Positions 5,973 through 13,906 of a DNA stretch of 25,523 nucleotides are shown piece by piece. Made by a program: the position numbers and the translations under genes. This DNA is from a virus. How positions within the stretch are numbered: position 1 is the stretch's first letter; each line of letters begins with the position of its first letter. The notes below the pieces were generated by a model. The model was not told where the DNA came from. It did no database searches and was given only the letters and a program-made list of their open reading frames with translations. The stretch spans positions 1 through 25,523 of the IMG/VR virus record IMGVR_UViG_3300005096_000128. One strand, given 5' to 3'.

Positions 5973-6095
5973 AACATCACCTGCCCCTACTCCGCACCTT
6001 ATCGTCAACAAAATTTGCTGTAATAGGTATTTAGTGATTGATGGCACACCTCCGGAGGTAATAGTGTTGTTGCGGTGGGTGGGTGGGTTATTCTA
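5973..6095. promoter_or_regulatory. Divergent control region between the two transcription units
   Basis: This is the only place where genes diverge, so it should hold promoters for both the reductase operon (left) and the late operon (right). About 6008-6045 is AT-rich (AAAATTTG, TAATAGGTATTTAGTG) and could supply TATA elements for both directions, though none is a perfect match. It is followed by the 12-base palindrome ACCTCCGGAGGT (6048-6059), which presents a GGAGGT on each strand. A G/T-rich run (6073-6090) precedes the terminase ATG. Operator function of the palindrome is inference. Confidence 0.6.
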
Positions 6096-6096
6096 A
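6064..6096 (+). other. Possible 10-residue leader peptide before the terminase gene
   Basis: GGAGGT (6054-6059) is followed four bases later by GTG (6064), opening a ten-codon frame, MLLRWVGGLF. Its stop TAA (6094-6096) overlaps the terminase ATG (6096-6098) as TAATG. In-frame TTG codons at 6067 and 6070 are alternative starts. The overlap is the same kind of coupling seen at other junctions in the window, and it explains how a ribosome recruited at a distant GGAGGT could reach the ATG. The frame is very short, so chance is possible. Confidence 0.35.
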
Positions 6097-7814
6097 TGCC
6101 TCACAAGAAGCGCATCAGAAAGAAGAGAAAGACAGGACACATCAGGTGGAGCCCTTTTACAGAGGAAGGCAGGAAGAACATCCAGGAGCTCCAGAAGATG
6201 GTGCTCTCCGGTCTCACAGATGAGGAGATTGGGGAGCGCCTTGGCTTAAATGCCCGCTACGTATCTCAGCTCAGAACTCGCCTGAAAAAGAAGTACGGGA
6301 TTGACCTCAGGAAGAGAAAAGAGAAGATAAAAATCCCGCCGAGTGCCAGGAAGGAGCTCCGCAGGGGAGTTAAGACCAAGCTCGACGAAGATTTGGGCAC
6401 CCGTACCAAGAAGCTCTTCGGTGGCAGGAAGGTAGAAGTTCCTGGAATCCTCCAGCTTTCAGACGAAGAGCTCTTCTACCTCAGGGAGCACCCGGAGGAG
6501 TTCGCCCGCAGGTGCATAATCTGGAATGGAAAGAGGCTGGAGCTGGACGACTACCAGATAGCCTGGATTAAAGACCCTGCGAAGTTCAAGATAGCCAATA
6601 AGTCCCGCAGAGTAGGCTTATCCTTTGCAACTGCTTTTATGGCATTCCACAGGGCAATTTTCTACCCCGGGAGCGTGGAGCTCTTCGTATCCATCAAGGA
6701 GGACAGGGCTAAAGAGCTCATGGACTACGTTTACGCCTTTGCCGGGAGCAACCCGGAGCTCTTTGACGGAATTTTCGTGGAGAAGCAGAGGCTGTACTGC
6801 TCTCTGACCAACGGCTCCAGAATCTACTCTCTCTCCAACTCCCCGTCGGGTGTGAGGGGAATCCCTCAGTTCAAAGACGTTGACGTGTACATAGATGAGT
6901 TCGCCCACTTTAAGAGCGGTCAGGATGAGCGCCTCTACCAGGCTCTCATAGCGTCCGTGAGTCTCGGAGGTACCATGAGCATCTGGTCAACCCCCTTCGG
7001 CAAGCGGGGGCTCTTCTATAAGATTTGGCAGGAGAGCGACCCCAACCACGATAAGTACAACGGATATTCGAGACACGAAATACCCTGGTGGAAGTGCCCG
7101 AGAATTGATAAAAACACAATCGAAGCAATAAAAAGAGCTGTTGACCCGATTACTTTCCGCCAAGAATTCTGCTGCGAATTCGTATCTTCAGGAGAAGAGC
7201 TTTTCACAGAAGATATTATATTAGACGCCCAGGAGGACGGAATACTAATAGACGAACCTTATTCGACCAATCCCTTTTACATAGGTGTAGATTTTGCTCA
7301 GAAGCACGACTCTACTGCAATAGTTGTGGTGGAATATGCCGACGACGCATATATAGTCCGCCATATAGAAGAGGTGAAGGGCAGAGGCATAGAGTTCATA
7401 ATCCCCCGCATCGAATCTCTGAACTCCAAATTTCGCCCCACTGGTATTTATTGTGATGAGACGGGCATGGGTATCCCCCTTGTCAGGGAGCTCTCCAACC
7501 GTCTCGGCTCGGTGGTGCAGGGTATAACCTTCACGAACCAGAAGAAGGACGCCCTGATAATGAACCTGTGGCACCTCTTTAACGACGGGAAGATAAAAAT
7601 CCCACCCCACGAGGAGCTTAAGAACCAGCTCCTGCGGATGGAGCGCCAGGAGACTCCGACCGGAGCTCCGAAGTACACCGGAAAGGTGGAAGGTAAGAAA
7701 GATGACCTGGTATGGGCTCTTGCACTCGCCTGCCACTCAGATAACCGTCGCTGGAGTGGTGTTATATCTTTCGGAGATGTTGACGTGCTGGACGGGCTCA
7801 TAGATTTTGCGTAG
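6096..7814 (+). CDS. terL: Terminase large subunit with N-terminal helix-turn-helix
   Basis: The DNA-packaging motor, 572 residues from ATG 6096 (GTG 6075 would add seven). Residues 1-20 are highly basic and about 30-68 form a helix-turn-helix (LTDEEIGERLGLNARYVSQLRTRLKKKYG). The ATPase part has a deviant Walker A, KSRRVGLS (169-176), of the type seen in Mu-like terminases, Walker B VYIDEFA (264-270) and a coupling motif SIWSTP (295-300). The RNase H-like nuclease has acidic residues in GVDFA (Asp 399), YCDETG (Asp 454) and KKDDLVWA (Asp 536/537). No separate small terminase is seen nearby, so the fused DNA-binding domain may recognise the packaging site. The stop lies close upstream of the portal start. 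First gene of the late unit. Confidence 0.93.
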   Translation: MPHKKRIRKKRKTGHIRWSPFTEEGRKNIQELQKMVLSGLTDEEIGERLGLNARYVSQLRTRLKKKYGIDLRKRKEKIKIPPSARKELRRGVKTKLDEDLGTRTKKLFGGRKVEVPGILQLSDEELFYLREHPEEFARRCIIWNGKRLELDDYQIAWIKDPAKFKIANKSRRVGLSFATAFMAFHRAIFYPGSVELFVSIKEDRAKELMDYVYAFAGSNPELFDGIFVEKQRLYCSLTNGSRIYSLSNSPSGVRGIPQFKDVDVYIDEFAHFKSGQDERLYQALIASVSLGGTMSIWSTPFGKRGLFYKIWQESDPNHDKYNGYSRHEIPWWKCPRIDKNTIEAIKRAVDPITFRQEFCCEFVSSGEELFTEDIILDAQEDGILIDEPYSTNPFYIGVDFAQKHDSTAIVVVEYADDAYIVRHIEEVKGRGIEFIIPRIESLNSKFRPTGIYCDETGMGIPLVRELSNRLGSVVQGITFTNQKKDALIMNLWHLFNDGKIKIPPHEELKNQLLRMERQETPTGAPKYTGKVEGKKDDLVWALALACHSDNRRWSGVISFGDVDVLDGLIDFA

Positions 7815-7824
7815 GAGGGGTTTT

Positions 7825-9231
7825 TTGCAGTTAGTTATCCTTGCCTCTCAGGAGGAGACGACTCAGAAGCGCAGGACGTACCTCAGCAGAGCCCCTATTG
7901 TAGGGTTCTGGGAGGATGGTAGGGTAACAAGAGACCTCCACGAGCTCCTGGAGCTCTACAAACAAGACCCTATGGCTCAGAGGGCAATTGACACCAAGGC
8001 GAAAGACCTCTTCGAGGCTGGTTTTGAGATTGTGGGGCTCGAAGAGGAGGAGAGCAACGTAATAGACGAGCTGAAGCGTCTCCTCCGTCGTGTCAGATTT
8101 AAGGAGAAGGCGTCCGCCTGGGCTCGGGACGCTATGGTCTATGGCAACGGCTACCTGGAGATTATCTACGCTGGCGACACCGCTGCCCCCGAGCAGCCTC
8201 CCAACGGGACGGATATTGCGGACGTGGTGCTTGTATCCCCACGGCAGATGATTATCGTCGAGGACAACGACCCCGAGAGCCCGGAGTACGGAAAAATCGT
8301 GGGCTACCTCTCCATCCCCCCGATGGGTGGGAGGCAGTTCCCCGAGCGCCTGATTATCGACAAATCCGAGGTCGAGATGTACCAGGGACGCCTGATTCAC
8401 CCCGACCGCATCCTTCACCTTAAGTTCAACTCCCTCTCCGACTCTCACCTCGGAATGAGCCTTCTGGAGCCCGCCTACCACGTCCTGAAGTCCAAAATAG
8501 ATGCTGACAAGGTGCTTGGCACGATAATGGTGAGGTTCGCCAAGCCCATCCTCGATATTGAGATAGAAAACGGCACAGTAGAGGAAATTAAGAAAGCAGG
8601 GCAGTATGCAGCCCTCATGAATAAGCACGTTAATGAAGTCTCCTTTATCGCCCACGACGACAAGCTGAAGCTGGATATTAAGGGTGCCCAGGGGAAGGCT
8701 ATCCCTCCACGGGACTACATGGACTACCTGGTGGAGCAGCTCGCCGTGTGCTTCGGGATACCCAAGACCCTCATAGTGGGAGCAGAGCAAGGCAGCATCT
8801 CGGGCTCCGACCTGAACCTGGTATCCTACTTCCAGTCCCTCGAAAAAGACCAGCAGACCGTCCTCACACCTCTCATCCTGGAGCTCTTCAGGAGGTACTG
8901 GCGGGTTAAGTACGGTAAAGACCTCCCAGAGGATATAGATATACGCTGGAACCGCCTGTATTCCGACGAGCTCGCATCCGAGAAGTTCAAGACCCTCGGT
9001 ACCCAGAACCTCATAGCAGCCTACAACGCAGGACTTCTCCCCAGGGAGGGTGCGAGGAAGAAGCTGTGTGAGATGTATGATATTAAGTACGAGGACGACG
9101 AGGAGGCTTATCAGAAAGGTGGAAAGGGCACCCCTCCCCCCCCGAAAGCTCCTGAAAAGCCCGAAAACCCCGAGCAGCAGGTAAATCCCTTCGGAGGTAA
9201 GGAAGATGGAAAAGATAACCCTGAACAGTAA
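7825..9231 (+). CDS. Portal protein
   Basis: Forms the dodecameric ring at the head vertex through which DNA passes. The TTG start at 7825 follows GGAGGGG by four T residues; an upstream TTG at 7807 would overlap the terminase stop. The 468 residues show portal features: the ARDAMVYGNGYLEI segment (about 101-114), a beta-rich wing region with VLVSPRQMIIVE, a long helical stretch with AKPILDIEIENGT, and the clip/crown region PRDYMDYLVEQLAVCFGIPKTLIVG followed by SGSDLNLVSYFQSLEKDQQTV. The C-terminus is Pro/Lys-rich and disordered. Its end overlaps the protease start by 26 bases. Order TerL-portal-protease-capsid is canonical. Confidence 0.92.
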   Translation: MQLVILASQEETTQKRRTYLSRAPIVGFWEDGRVTRDLHELLELYKQDPMAQRAIDTKAKDLFEAGFEIVGLEEEESNVIDELKRLLRRVRFKEKASAWARDAMVYGNGYLEIIYAGDTAAPEQPPNGTDIADVVLVSPRQMIIVEDNDPESPEYGKIVGYLSIPPMGGRQFPERLIIDKSEVEMYQGRLIHPDRILHLKFNSLSDSHLGMSLLEPAYHVLKSKIDADKVLGTIMVRFAKPILDIEIENGTVEEIKKAGQYAALMNKHVNEVSFIAHDDKLKLDIKGAQGKAIPPRDYMDYLVEQLAVCFGIPKTLIVGAEQGSISGSDLNLVSYFQSLEKDQQTVLTPLILELFRRYWRVKYGKDLPEDIDIRWNRLYSDELASEKFKTLGTQNLIAAYNAGLLPREGARKKLCEMYDIKYEDDEEAYQKGGKGTPPPPKAPEKPENPEQQVNPFGGKEDGKDNPEQ

Positions 9232-10597
9232 GCCCAATACGATTGAGATGGAGAATGGGCTTCTGAGGATTACAGGCGTCCTCCTCGCCCCGGGTAAGTG
9301 GAACCGGAGGCGCTACCTTAAGGAGGAGGTCGCCAGTGCGAAAATCCCCGACGTAACGAAGAAGCCGGTGAAGCTCACCAAGAACCACGGTGAGAGCATA
9401 GAGGATGACATCGGTGTGTTTACCAAAATTTACCACAGTGATAAAGGTATAGAGTACGAGGCGTACATAGATGATAGGGACACCATTCGAAGAATCACCA
9501 ACAGGATGGAGACCCTTAAGAAGCTCGGACTCCCGGTCGAGAATGCCTTCGAGATAAGCTCCGAGATTTACGCTGACGTGAAGTACGACTCGAAGCTCGG
9601 TGAGACTATCATGAGGAACATCCGCCTGAAGCGGGCATCACTGGTGCTGGACGGCGCATGCTCACCTCCCAACTGCACCGTCAACCCCGAGGTGAACTCC
9701 GAGAAGGTGGAGAATGCGACGAAGTGTGAGCAGCAGTACATGACGCCCGACCAGCAGCGCTTTAAGAAGGGCTGGGAGGGCTGCATGGAGGCAATGAGAG
9801 TGTGCAGGGGCTTCGACAAGAAGAGGGCCACTGCGATGTGCAACTATATCTTCTGGCGGAGGAACAAAGACGAGGACTTCGACGTGATAAAACTCCTCGA
9901 AGAGATTAAGAATGCCGAAGATATAGACGCTTACATCGAGAAGCTGAGGCAGGAGTACCTGGAGTACTTTGCGGAGCAGATAGCCGAAGTGCTGGAAAAA
10001 TACCCCTGGGAGCAGTGCATCAGAGACCAGATGAAGAGGTATGGTGATGAGGAAATCGCCAGAAAGGTGTGTGCAAAAATCAGGTGGGAGAGTAAAGGTA
10101 AAAGGAAGAACAAAATACTCGAAGAGGTGGTGAAGATGGACAAGGAAAAGGTTGACGAGCTCTTTGCCGACTTCATCAGGGAGAAGCTCGGCATGCAGGA
10201 GCCGGAGGAGCTTGACGATAATACCTCCGAGACAGTCGTGAACAGTGAGGAGAGCCAGGAAGCTCCGGTCGAGGAGACGAAGGAGGAGCTTACAGAGAGT
10301 AAGGAGGAGGTAACCGAGAAGGAGGACAGCGACGACGTGGAGAAGCTCAGAGAGGAGCTCAGAGAGTATAAGCTCGCCCTTGTGGAGGAGATTCTGGAGT
10401 GCGAGTGCCTTAAGGGTGCCGTTACGAAGGAGGAGCTGATGGAGGACTGGAGCATCAAGCAGCTCAAGGCGCTGGCGTCCATAACGAAGAACTTCCGCAG
10501 GAAAATTCTGGAGAGCACGGCGAGGCGCACGACTTTTGCTCCTTCTGAGGGCAAGGTTGAGAACTCTGTGTCTTTTGACGACATCTTTAAGATATAA
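9206..10597 (+). CDS. Fused prohead protease and scaffold protein
   Basis: 463 residues; ATG 9206 is preceded by GGAGGTAAGGAAG. Residues about 15-160 look like a capsid maturation protease: a GVLLAPGKWNRRRYL strand-loop, KNHGES (His 61), FEISSEIY (Ser 118/119), then RASLVLDGACSPPNCTV; His and Ser are the probable catalytic pair. Residues 190-217 and 268-294 are two copies of a short motif, W-E-x-C followed 18-19 residues later by C-x-x-I-x-W, related to small Cys motifs of phage head proteins. From about 305 the chain is an acidic coiled coil (Glu-rich 330-395), typical of scaffold or delta-domain, ending in a basic helix near the C-terminus. Capsid protein directly follows and lacks its own scaffold segment, which supports the fusion. 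Confidence 0.75.
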   Translation: MEKITLNSKPNTIEMENGLLRITGVLLAPGKWNRRRYLKEEVASAKIPDVTKKPVKLTKNHGESIEDDIGVFTKIYHSDKGIEYEAYIDDRDTIRRITNRMETLKKLGLPVENAFEISSEIYADVKYDSKLGETIMRNIRLKRASLVLDGACSPPNCTVNPEVNSEKVENATKCEQQYMTPDQQRFKKGWEGCMEAMRVCRGFDKKRATAMCNYIFWRRNKDEDFDVIKLLEEIKNAEDIDAYIEKLRQEYLEYFAEQIAEVLEKYPWEQCIRDQMKRYGDEEIARKVCAKIRWESKGKRKNKILEEVVKMDKEKVDELFADFIREKLGMQEPEELDDNTSETVVNSEESQEAPVEETKEELTESKEEVTEKEDSDDVEKLREELREYKLALVEEILECECLKGAVTKEELMEDWSIKQLKALASITKNFRRKILESTARRTTFAPSEGKVENSVSFDDIFKI

Positions 10598-10610
10598 GAG
10601 GTGGTGAAAA

Positions 10611-11507
10611 ATGCCCATAACTACGACCGTAATCAACACCGGTATAATGAACCGCCAGCAGGCGGAGGCTTTTGTGAGGCTCGCCCAGGAGCCCACCGTC
10701 CTGCTGAAGGAGGTTCGCACGAAGGTTGTGAACCACCCCAAGGGTCAGATTGACAAGATAGCGGTGGGTGAGCGCCTGCTCCGCAAGGTTGGAGAGGCTG
10801 CGACTCCCCCGGCAGAGGTTGACCCCACCTTCTCCAAGGTGGACTACGACACCGTTAAGGTGATGCTGAGGTACAGCCTCACACGTGAGGCTATCGAGGA
10901 CAACATAGAGAGGCAGGGACTGGTGAACACCGTTACCACGATGTTCGCCAGGCAGTTCGGTATTGACCTGGAGACACTGGGCTGCGTTGGCGACTCCACG
11001 AGCGCCGATGCCTTCGTGAGCATAGATGACGGCTGGGTGAAGATAGCCCAGAACAGCGCAGCCGTCAACACCTTCGACAACGCCGGCAACGGCATCAGGA
11101 AGGAGGTGTTCAGCGGTCTCATAAAGGCTCTGCCCAATAAGTACCGCACCATGCCCGGGCTTAGCTGGATAATGAGCCCCAACACCTACGAGGACTACAA
11201 GGACTACCTCACCAACAGGGCTACACCCGCCGGCGACCAGATACTGGTGGGCAGCTCCCCGGACGACTTCTCCGTCCGTCCCAGGGGTATCCCCGTCATA
11301 ACACCGCCCGCCTTCCCGGACACCGAGGTGTGGCTCACCTTCCCGAAGAACCTCATCTTCGTGGTTCAGAGGGATATAACGGTGAGGAGCACACAGGTGT
11401 CTGACGATGTGCTCGACCTCGACCTGTACGCCAAGTGGAACATGACCGCCAGAGTGGACTTCGTTATCGAAGAGCCCTCTGCCATAGCCAGGGTTGTGAA
11501 CCTGTAA
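10611..11507 (+). CDS. Major capsid protein, HK97-like fold
   Basis: 298 residues with an ideal GAGGTGGTG site before ATG 10611. Position after portal and protease/scaffold, length and sequence pattern identify it: an N-terminal arm, VNHPKGQIDKIAVGERLLRK, a helix-rich P-domain (LTREAIEDNIERQGLVNTVTTMFARQFGIDLE), a segment naming substrate-like loops (PGLSWIMSPNTYEDYKDYL), then beta strands with RGIPVITPPAFPDTEVWLTFPKNLIFVVQRDI and a C-terminal strand RVDFVIEEPSAIARVVNL. The chain lacks an N-terminal delta domain, so folding probably relies on the scaffold fused to the protease upstream. A T-rich tract follows the gene. Confidence 0.9.
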   Translation: MPITTTVINTGIMNRQQAEAFVRLAQEPTVLLKEVRTKVVNHPKGQIDKIAVGERLLRKVGEAATPPAEVDPTFSKVDYDTVKVMLRYSLTREAIEDNIERQGLVNTVTTMFARQFGIDLETLGCVGDSTSADAFVSIDDGWVKIAQNSAAVNTFDNAGNGIRKEVFSGLIKALPNKYRTMPGLSWIMSPNTYEDYKDYLTNRATPAGDQILVGSSPDDFSVRPRGIPVITPPAFPDTEVWLTFPKNLIFVVQRDITVRSTQVSDDVLDLDLYAKWNMTARVDFVIEEPSAIARVVNL

Positions 11508-11516
11508 ACCCCCTAA

Positions 11517-11531
11517 CCTTTTAATTTTTTC
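11517..11531 (+). terminator. T-rich tract after the capsid gene
   Basis: CCTTTTAATTTTTTC lies ten bases after the capsid stop, the longest T-rich run in this part of the late unit. In archaea, oligo-T on the coding strand is sufficient for termination, so this could trim or attenuate transcription after the highly expressed head genes. A ribosome-binding site for the next gene follows at once, so readthrough must also occur. Confidence 0.35.
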
Positions 11532-11544
11532 AGAGGTGGTGTAA

Positions 11545-11871
11545 ATGGCAACGATAAAGGTGAACTTTGGCGAGGGTGGAGCCAACGTCGCCCCGAAGGG
11601 TGCTCAGGGCAGTCCCGACCTCGCTACGGCTCTCAGGGACATCGCAGATGACCTCGCCATGCTTAAGGCTGCTGTTGACCAGCTCATAGCTGACCACGGT
11701 GGCACAGTAGCTCTGGTGAATGAGCTTAAGGCTGACTTTAACGCAGTCCTCGCCAAGCTTGACCTTGACGCTGGTGTCTCCGACACTGACTACGCTGCAC
11801 TCCACAGTACGACAACTGCTGATGCTACCAACACAGCAACCACAACGGCTATCAAGACCGTGAAGGGTTAA
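11545..11871 (+). CDS. Small head-associated protein
   Basis: 108 residues following the capsid gene, ATG with AGAGGTGGTG upstream. An N-terminal strand (TIKVNFGEGG) is followed by two long helices (ALRDIADDLAMLKAAVDQLIADH and VNELKADFNAVLAKLDLD), the phrase GVSDTDYAALHS and a Thr-rich tail. Proteins with the same composition, an Ala/Asp helical hairpin and a TDYA motif, commonly lie just downstream of capsid genes in tailed phages and are usually structural or decoration proteins. Exact role unknown. Confidence 0.75.
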   Translation: MATIKVNFGEGGANVAPKGAQGSPDLATALRDIADDLAMLKAAVDQLIADHGGTVALVNELKADFNAVLAKLDLDAGVSDTDYAALHSTTTADATNTATTTAIKTVKG

Positions 11872-11891
11872 ATCCCTGAGAGGTGGTTGGG

Positions 11892-12545
11892 ATGGGCAAG
11901 GAGAAGATGAAGGTAAAGGAGAAGTGGACTATCAGGAAGTACAGTGATTACGACGCCTTCCTGCGTGATGAGCCCTACGACGTAGCCACGATTGAGGGCA
12001 ACCTCGCCCTTAACGTAGGCATCGAGGAGATGTGGAAGCTCATCACCGGCGATACCACGGCGGTCAACTACGGCAATGCCAACGCCCAGCTCGGCGTGGG
12101 TGATAACGCAGCTCCTGCCTGGGCTGCGAGCACCGCTTACAACGTCGGGGACAGGGTAGAGCCTACGACCGCCAACGGCTTCGTTTATGAGTGTACAACT
12201 GCCGGTACGAGCGATACAGTGGAGCCCACCTGGCCAACAACCGAAGGTGCGACCGTTACTGATGGGACGGTCGTGTGGACAGCCCACTCCAAGACGGAGG
12301 ATGCTGCCCAGACGGGACTGGTGGGTGCCAACAGGACTTACGTCGCCGTGGATGCCGGCTACCCGGTGATAGCCACTCCCAAGTGCACCTGGCAGGCTAC
12401 CTTTGACGGTACGACCGCCAACCATGCCTGGCAGGAGTTCGCTATCAGCAACGGCAGCATAAACCTCAACAGGAAGGTGAGCGACCAGGGCAGTAAGACC
12501 GCCGGGCAAGTGTGGACTCTCACACTCGAAATAACCATGCAATGA
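11892..12545 (+). CDS. Minor virion protein with inserted carbohydrate-binding-like module
   Basis: Start ATG 11892 has GAGGTGGT upstream; GTG 11883 would overlap that site. The 217-residue chain splits into two halves of one phage structural protein: residues 1-72 ending NANAQLGVGDN, and 134-217 from KTEDAAQTGL with the DAGYPVI phrase. In relatives the LGVGD and QTGL segments are close together. Between them here is a module (about 76-133) with WAASTAYNVGDRV, NGFVYECTTAG and PTWPTTEGATVTDGTVVWTA, the pattern of CBM5/12-like beta modules found on phage virion proteins. The module is likely displayed on the head surface and may bind polysaccharide. Assignment by pattern only. Confidence 0.75.
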   Translation: MGKEKMKVKEKWTIRKYSDYDAFLRDEPYDVATIEGNLALNVGIEEMWKLITGDTTAVNYGNANAQLGVGDNAAPAWAASTAYNVGDRVEPTTANGFVYECTTAGTSDTVEPTWPTTEGATVTDGTVVWTAHSKTEDAAQTGLVGANRTYVAVDAGYPVIATPKCTWQATFDGTTANHAWQEFAISNGSINLNRKVSDQGSKTAGQVWTLTLEITMQ

Positions 12546-12557
12546 TGAGGTGAGGGT

Positions 12558-13205
12558 GTGGCGGAGTACATAGACGGGCAGATTCTATTTGCCAACGATA
12601 TAAACTCCATCACCCGGTCTTTGAGGAAGGTTCACGTAATCCGGGGATGGGAGGTTACCGAGTCCGCCACACCTGACCTCAACACCAACGTAGCCCCGGG
12701 CTCGGGCTACATAAACGGGACGGTCGTGGAGACGACCACCACGACCACACTCGCCCACACTCCCGATACCGTCAACCCGAAGAAAGACCTGATAATCTGG
12801 AACAGTGCGACCGGGGCTCTCGAAGTCGTCGCCGGCACTCCTGCCGAGGTAGCCCCCGCAGGAGAGACCGACCCCCGGAAGATGACCTCCCCGGCACCTC
12901 CTGCACCCCCTAACGCTGATGATATAATCATAGCAGAGGTGTACGTCCCCGCCAACGCAACCGCAATAACGAATGCCGAAATTTTCGATAAGCGGAATTT
13001 CGGGGTTGCTTACGTCAAAATGGCGGACATAGACCCTGCTATTTTGAATGCAGCCAACGGACTGGTGCAGCTTGACTCGGGTGCCCTTGTACCTCTTGCA
13101 CAAATCCCTAACACACTCACCGGGAAGGATGCAGATACTGTTGACACTCTTCACGCACAGGATTTGATTAAAAGGGCATATGTTATGAGCATGGTGGTGG
13201 GTTAA
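12558..13205 (+). CDS. Fibre-like virion protein
   Basis: 215 residues, GTG start at 12558 after GAGGTGAG. An N-terminal helix (FANDINSITRSLRKVHVIRGW) precedes beta-rich sequence with a Thr run, a Pro/Ala-rich linker (about 98-118) and strands IIAEVYVPANATAI. The C-terminal part reads NGLVQLDSGALVPLAQIPNTLTGKDADTVDTLHA, a phrase widely seen in trimeric tail or neck fibres, where the AQIP and GKDAD/DTLHA segments form short beta prism turns. It is the first gene of a run of fibre/spike-type genes up to 16941. It may act as a fibre shaft or an attachment base for the proteins that follow. Confidence 0.75.
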   Translation: MAEYIDGQILFANDINSITRSLRKVHVIRGWEVTESATPDLNTNVAPGSGYINGTVVETTTTTTLAHTPDTVNPKKDLIIWNSATGALEVVAGTPAEVAPAGETDPRKMTSPAPPAPPNADDIIIAEVYVPANATAITNAEIFDKRNFGVAYVKMADIDPAILNAANGLVQLDSGALVPLAQIPNTLTGKDADTVDTLHAQDLIKRAYVMSMVVG

Positions 13206-13661
13206 ATGGCTTACGTAACCTCTCTTATAAAGGACATCCCGACATCCGTTACACTGAGTGCTGCCAGCAGAACTATGGAAATCCCCTCCACAACAGTAAC
13301 TGTAAATAAATCGTATTATTTTAGGGGGGCACATTTTGCATACTGGTATGAGGCACAAAACACACTTACGGCATCTTATGGAACCTGGGCACGCTTTGAC
13401 GTTTATTACCCTGCATATGATACTAACGGTCTCCTCCCACGCCAGTATAACGCCGTCTCAGGCTATGAAATAAATATTGGGGCTGGTTCTACAACGTACG
13501 CCGGACGGGATAGAGGGACACTTCTCCTTAGTGCCCCCACTCTCCTCGAAAATGGCGACTCGATACAAATTATTGGATATTTTTGGACAGATATAGATGG
13601 TCTTGAATATACTGTTAACACTCACTATGCATGGTATATCGGGGAGTTCTTAGAGGTGTAG
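13206..13661 (+). CDS. Uncharacterised beta-rich protein, probable receptor-binding or fibre tip
   Basis: 151 residues; ATG adjoins the preceding stop, and GGTGGG is just upstream. The chain is rich in Tyr, Thr and Ser and reads as antiparallel strands (TVTVNKSYYFRGAHFAYWY, ASYGTWARFDVYYPAYD, LEYTVNTHYAWYIGEFLEV), like a jelly-roll or fibre head. There is no signal peptide or catalytic motif. The DNA is clearly more AT-rich and uses TTT/TAT/ATT codons more than flanking genes, suggesting recent acquisition or rapid evolution. Directly downstream of the fibre gene, so a fibre tip or chaperone-like cap is plausible. Family unknown. Confidence 0.75.
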   Translation: MAYVTSLIKDIPTSVTLSAASRTMEIPSTTVTVNKSYYFRGAHFAYWYEAQNTLTASYGTWARFDVYYPAYDTNGLLPRQYNAVSGYEINIGAGSTTYAGRDRGTLLLSAPTLLENGDSIQIIGYFWTDIDGLEYTVNTHYAWYIGEFLEV

Positions 13662-13663
13662 CT

Positions 13664-13906
13664 ATGAAGGTTCTAATTATCCGGAAACCCAATAAAATTA
13701 TTAAAATCCCGGCAGATACGGTCAAAGGATTATGCAGGTATCCTCAGGCAGAGCTCGAACAGGTGGGTATAACGAAATGTGATAGGTTGCCTGAGCTGAA
13801 TTTATCGAGGAGGGTGCGTGGGAGGGATAAAATTTCCAACCTAATGGAGAAAGGATATACCGAAGAGGAGGCTATTGAGCTCCTCCTTAAGGCAGGTGAG
13901 CTTTAA
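13664..13906 (+). CDS. Small uncharacterised protein in the fibre region
   Basis: 80 residues from ATG 13664, with GAGGTGTAG just before it (the TAG is the stop of the previous gene). An earlier start at 13631 would overlap the upstream gene. The chain has an N-terminal strand (KVLIIRKPNKIIKIP), a proline and cysteine containing middle, and a C-terminal helix-turn-helix-like part, MEKGYTEEEAIELLLKAGEL. In phages a small protein with such a C-terminal helical hairpin often follows fibre genes, either as chaperone or linker. Function not determined. Confidence 0.65.
   Translation: MKVLIIRKPNKIIKIPADTVKGLCRYPQAELEQVGITKCDRLPELNLSRRVRGRDKISNLMEKGYTEEEAIELLLKAGEL

Noticed and set aside
5973-6047. 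Upstream GTG start for the reductase
   Set aside because: It adds 25 residues read from AT-rich promoter-like DNA, and its GGAGGT touches the start codon. ATG 5972 has a better-spaced site and the family-like N-terminus.
7831-9237. 468-codon minus-strand open frame
   Set aside because: It is antisense to the portal gene. GC-biased codon positions keep the opposite frame open, and the product resembles nothing and lacks a ribosome-binding site.
9662-10741. 359-codon minus-strand open frame
   Set aside because: Antisense shadow of the protease/scaffold gene; Leu-rich because the real frame is Glu/Lys-rich.
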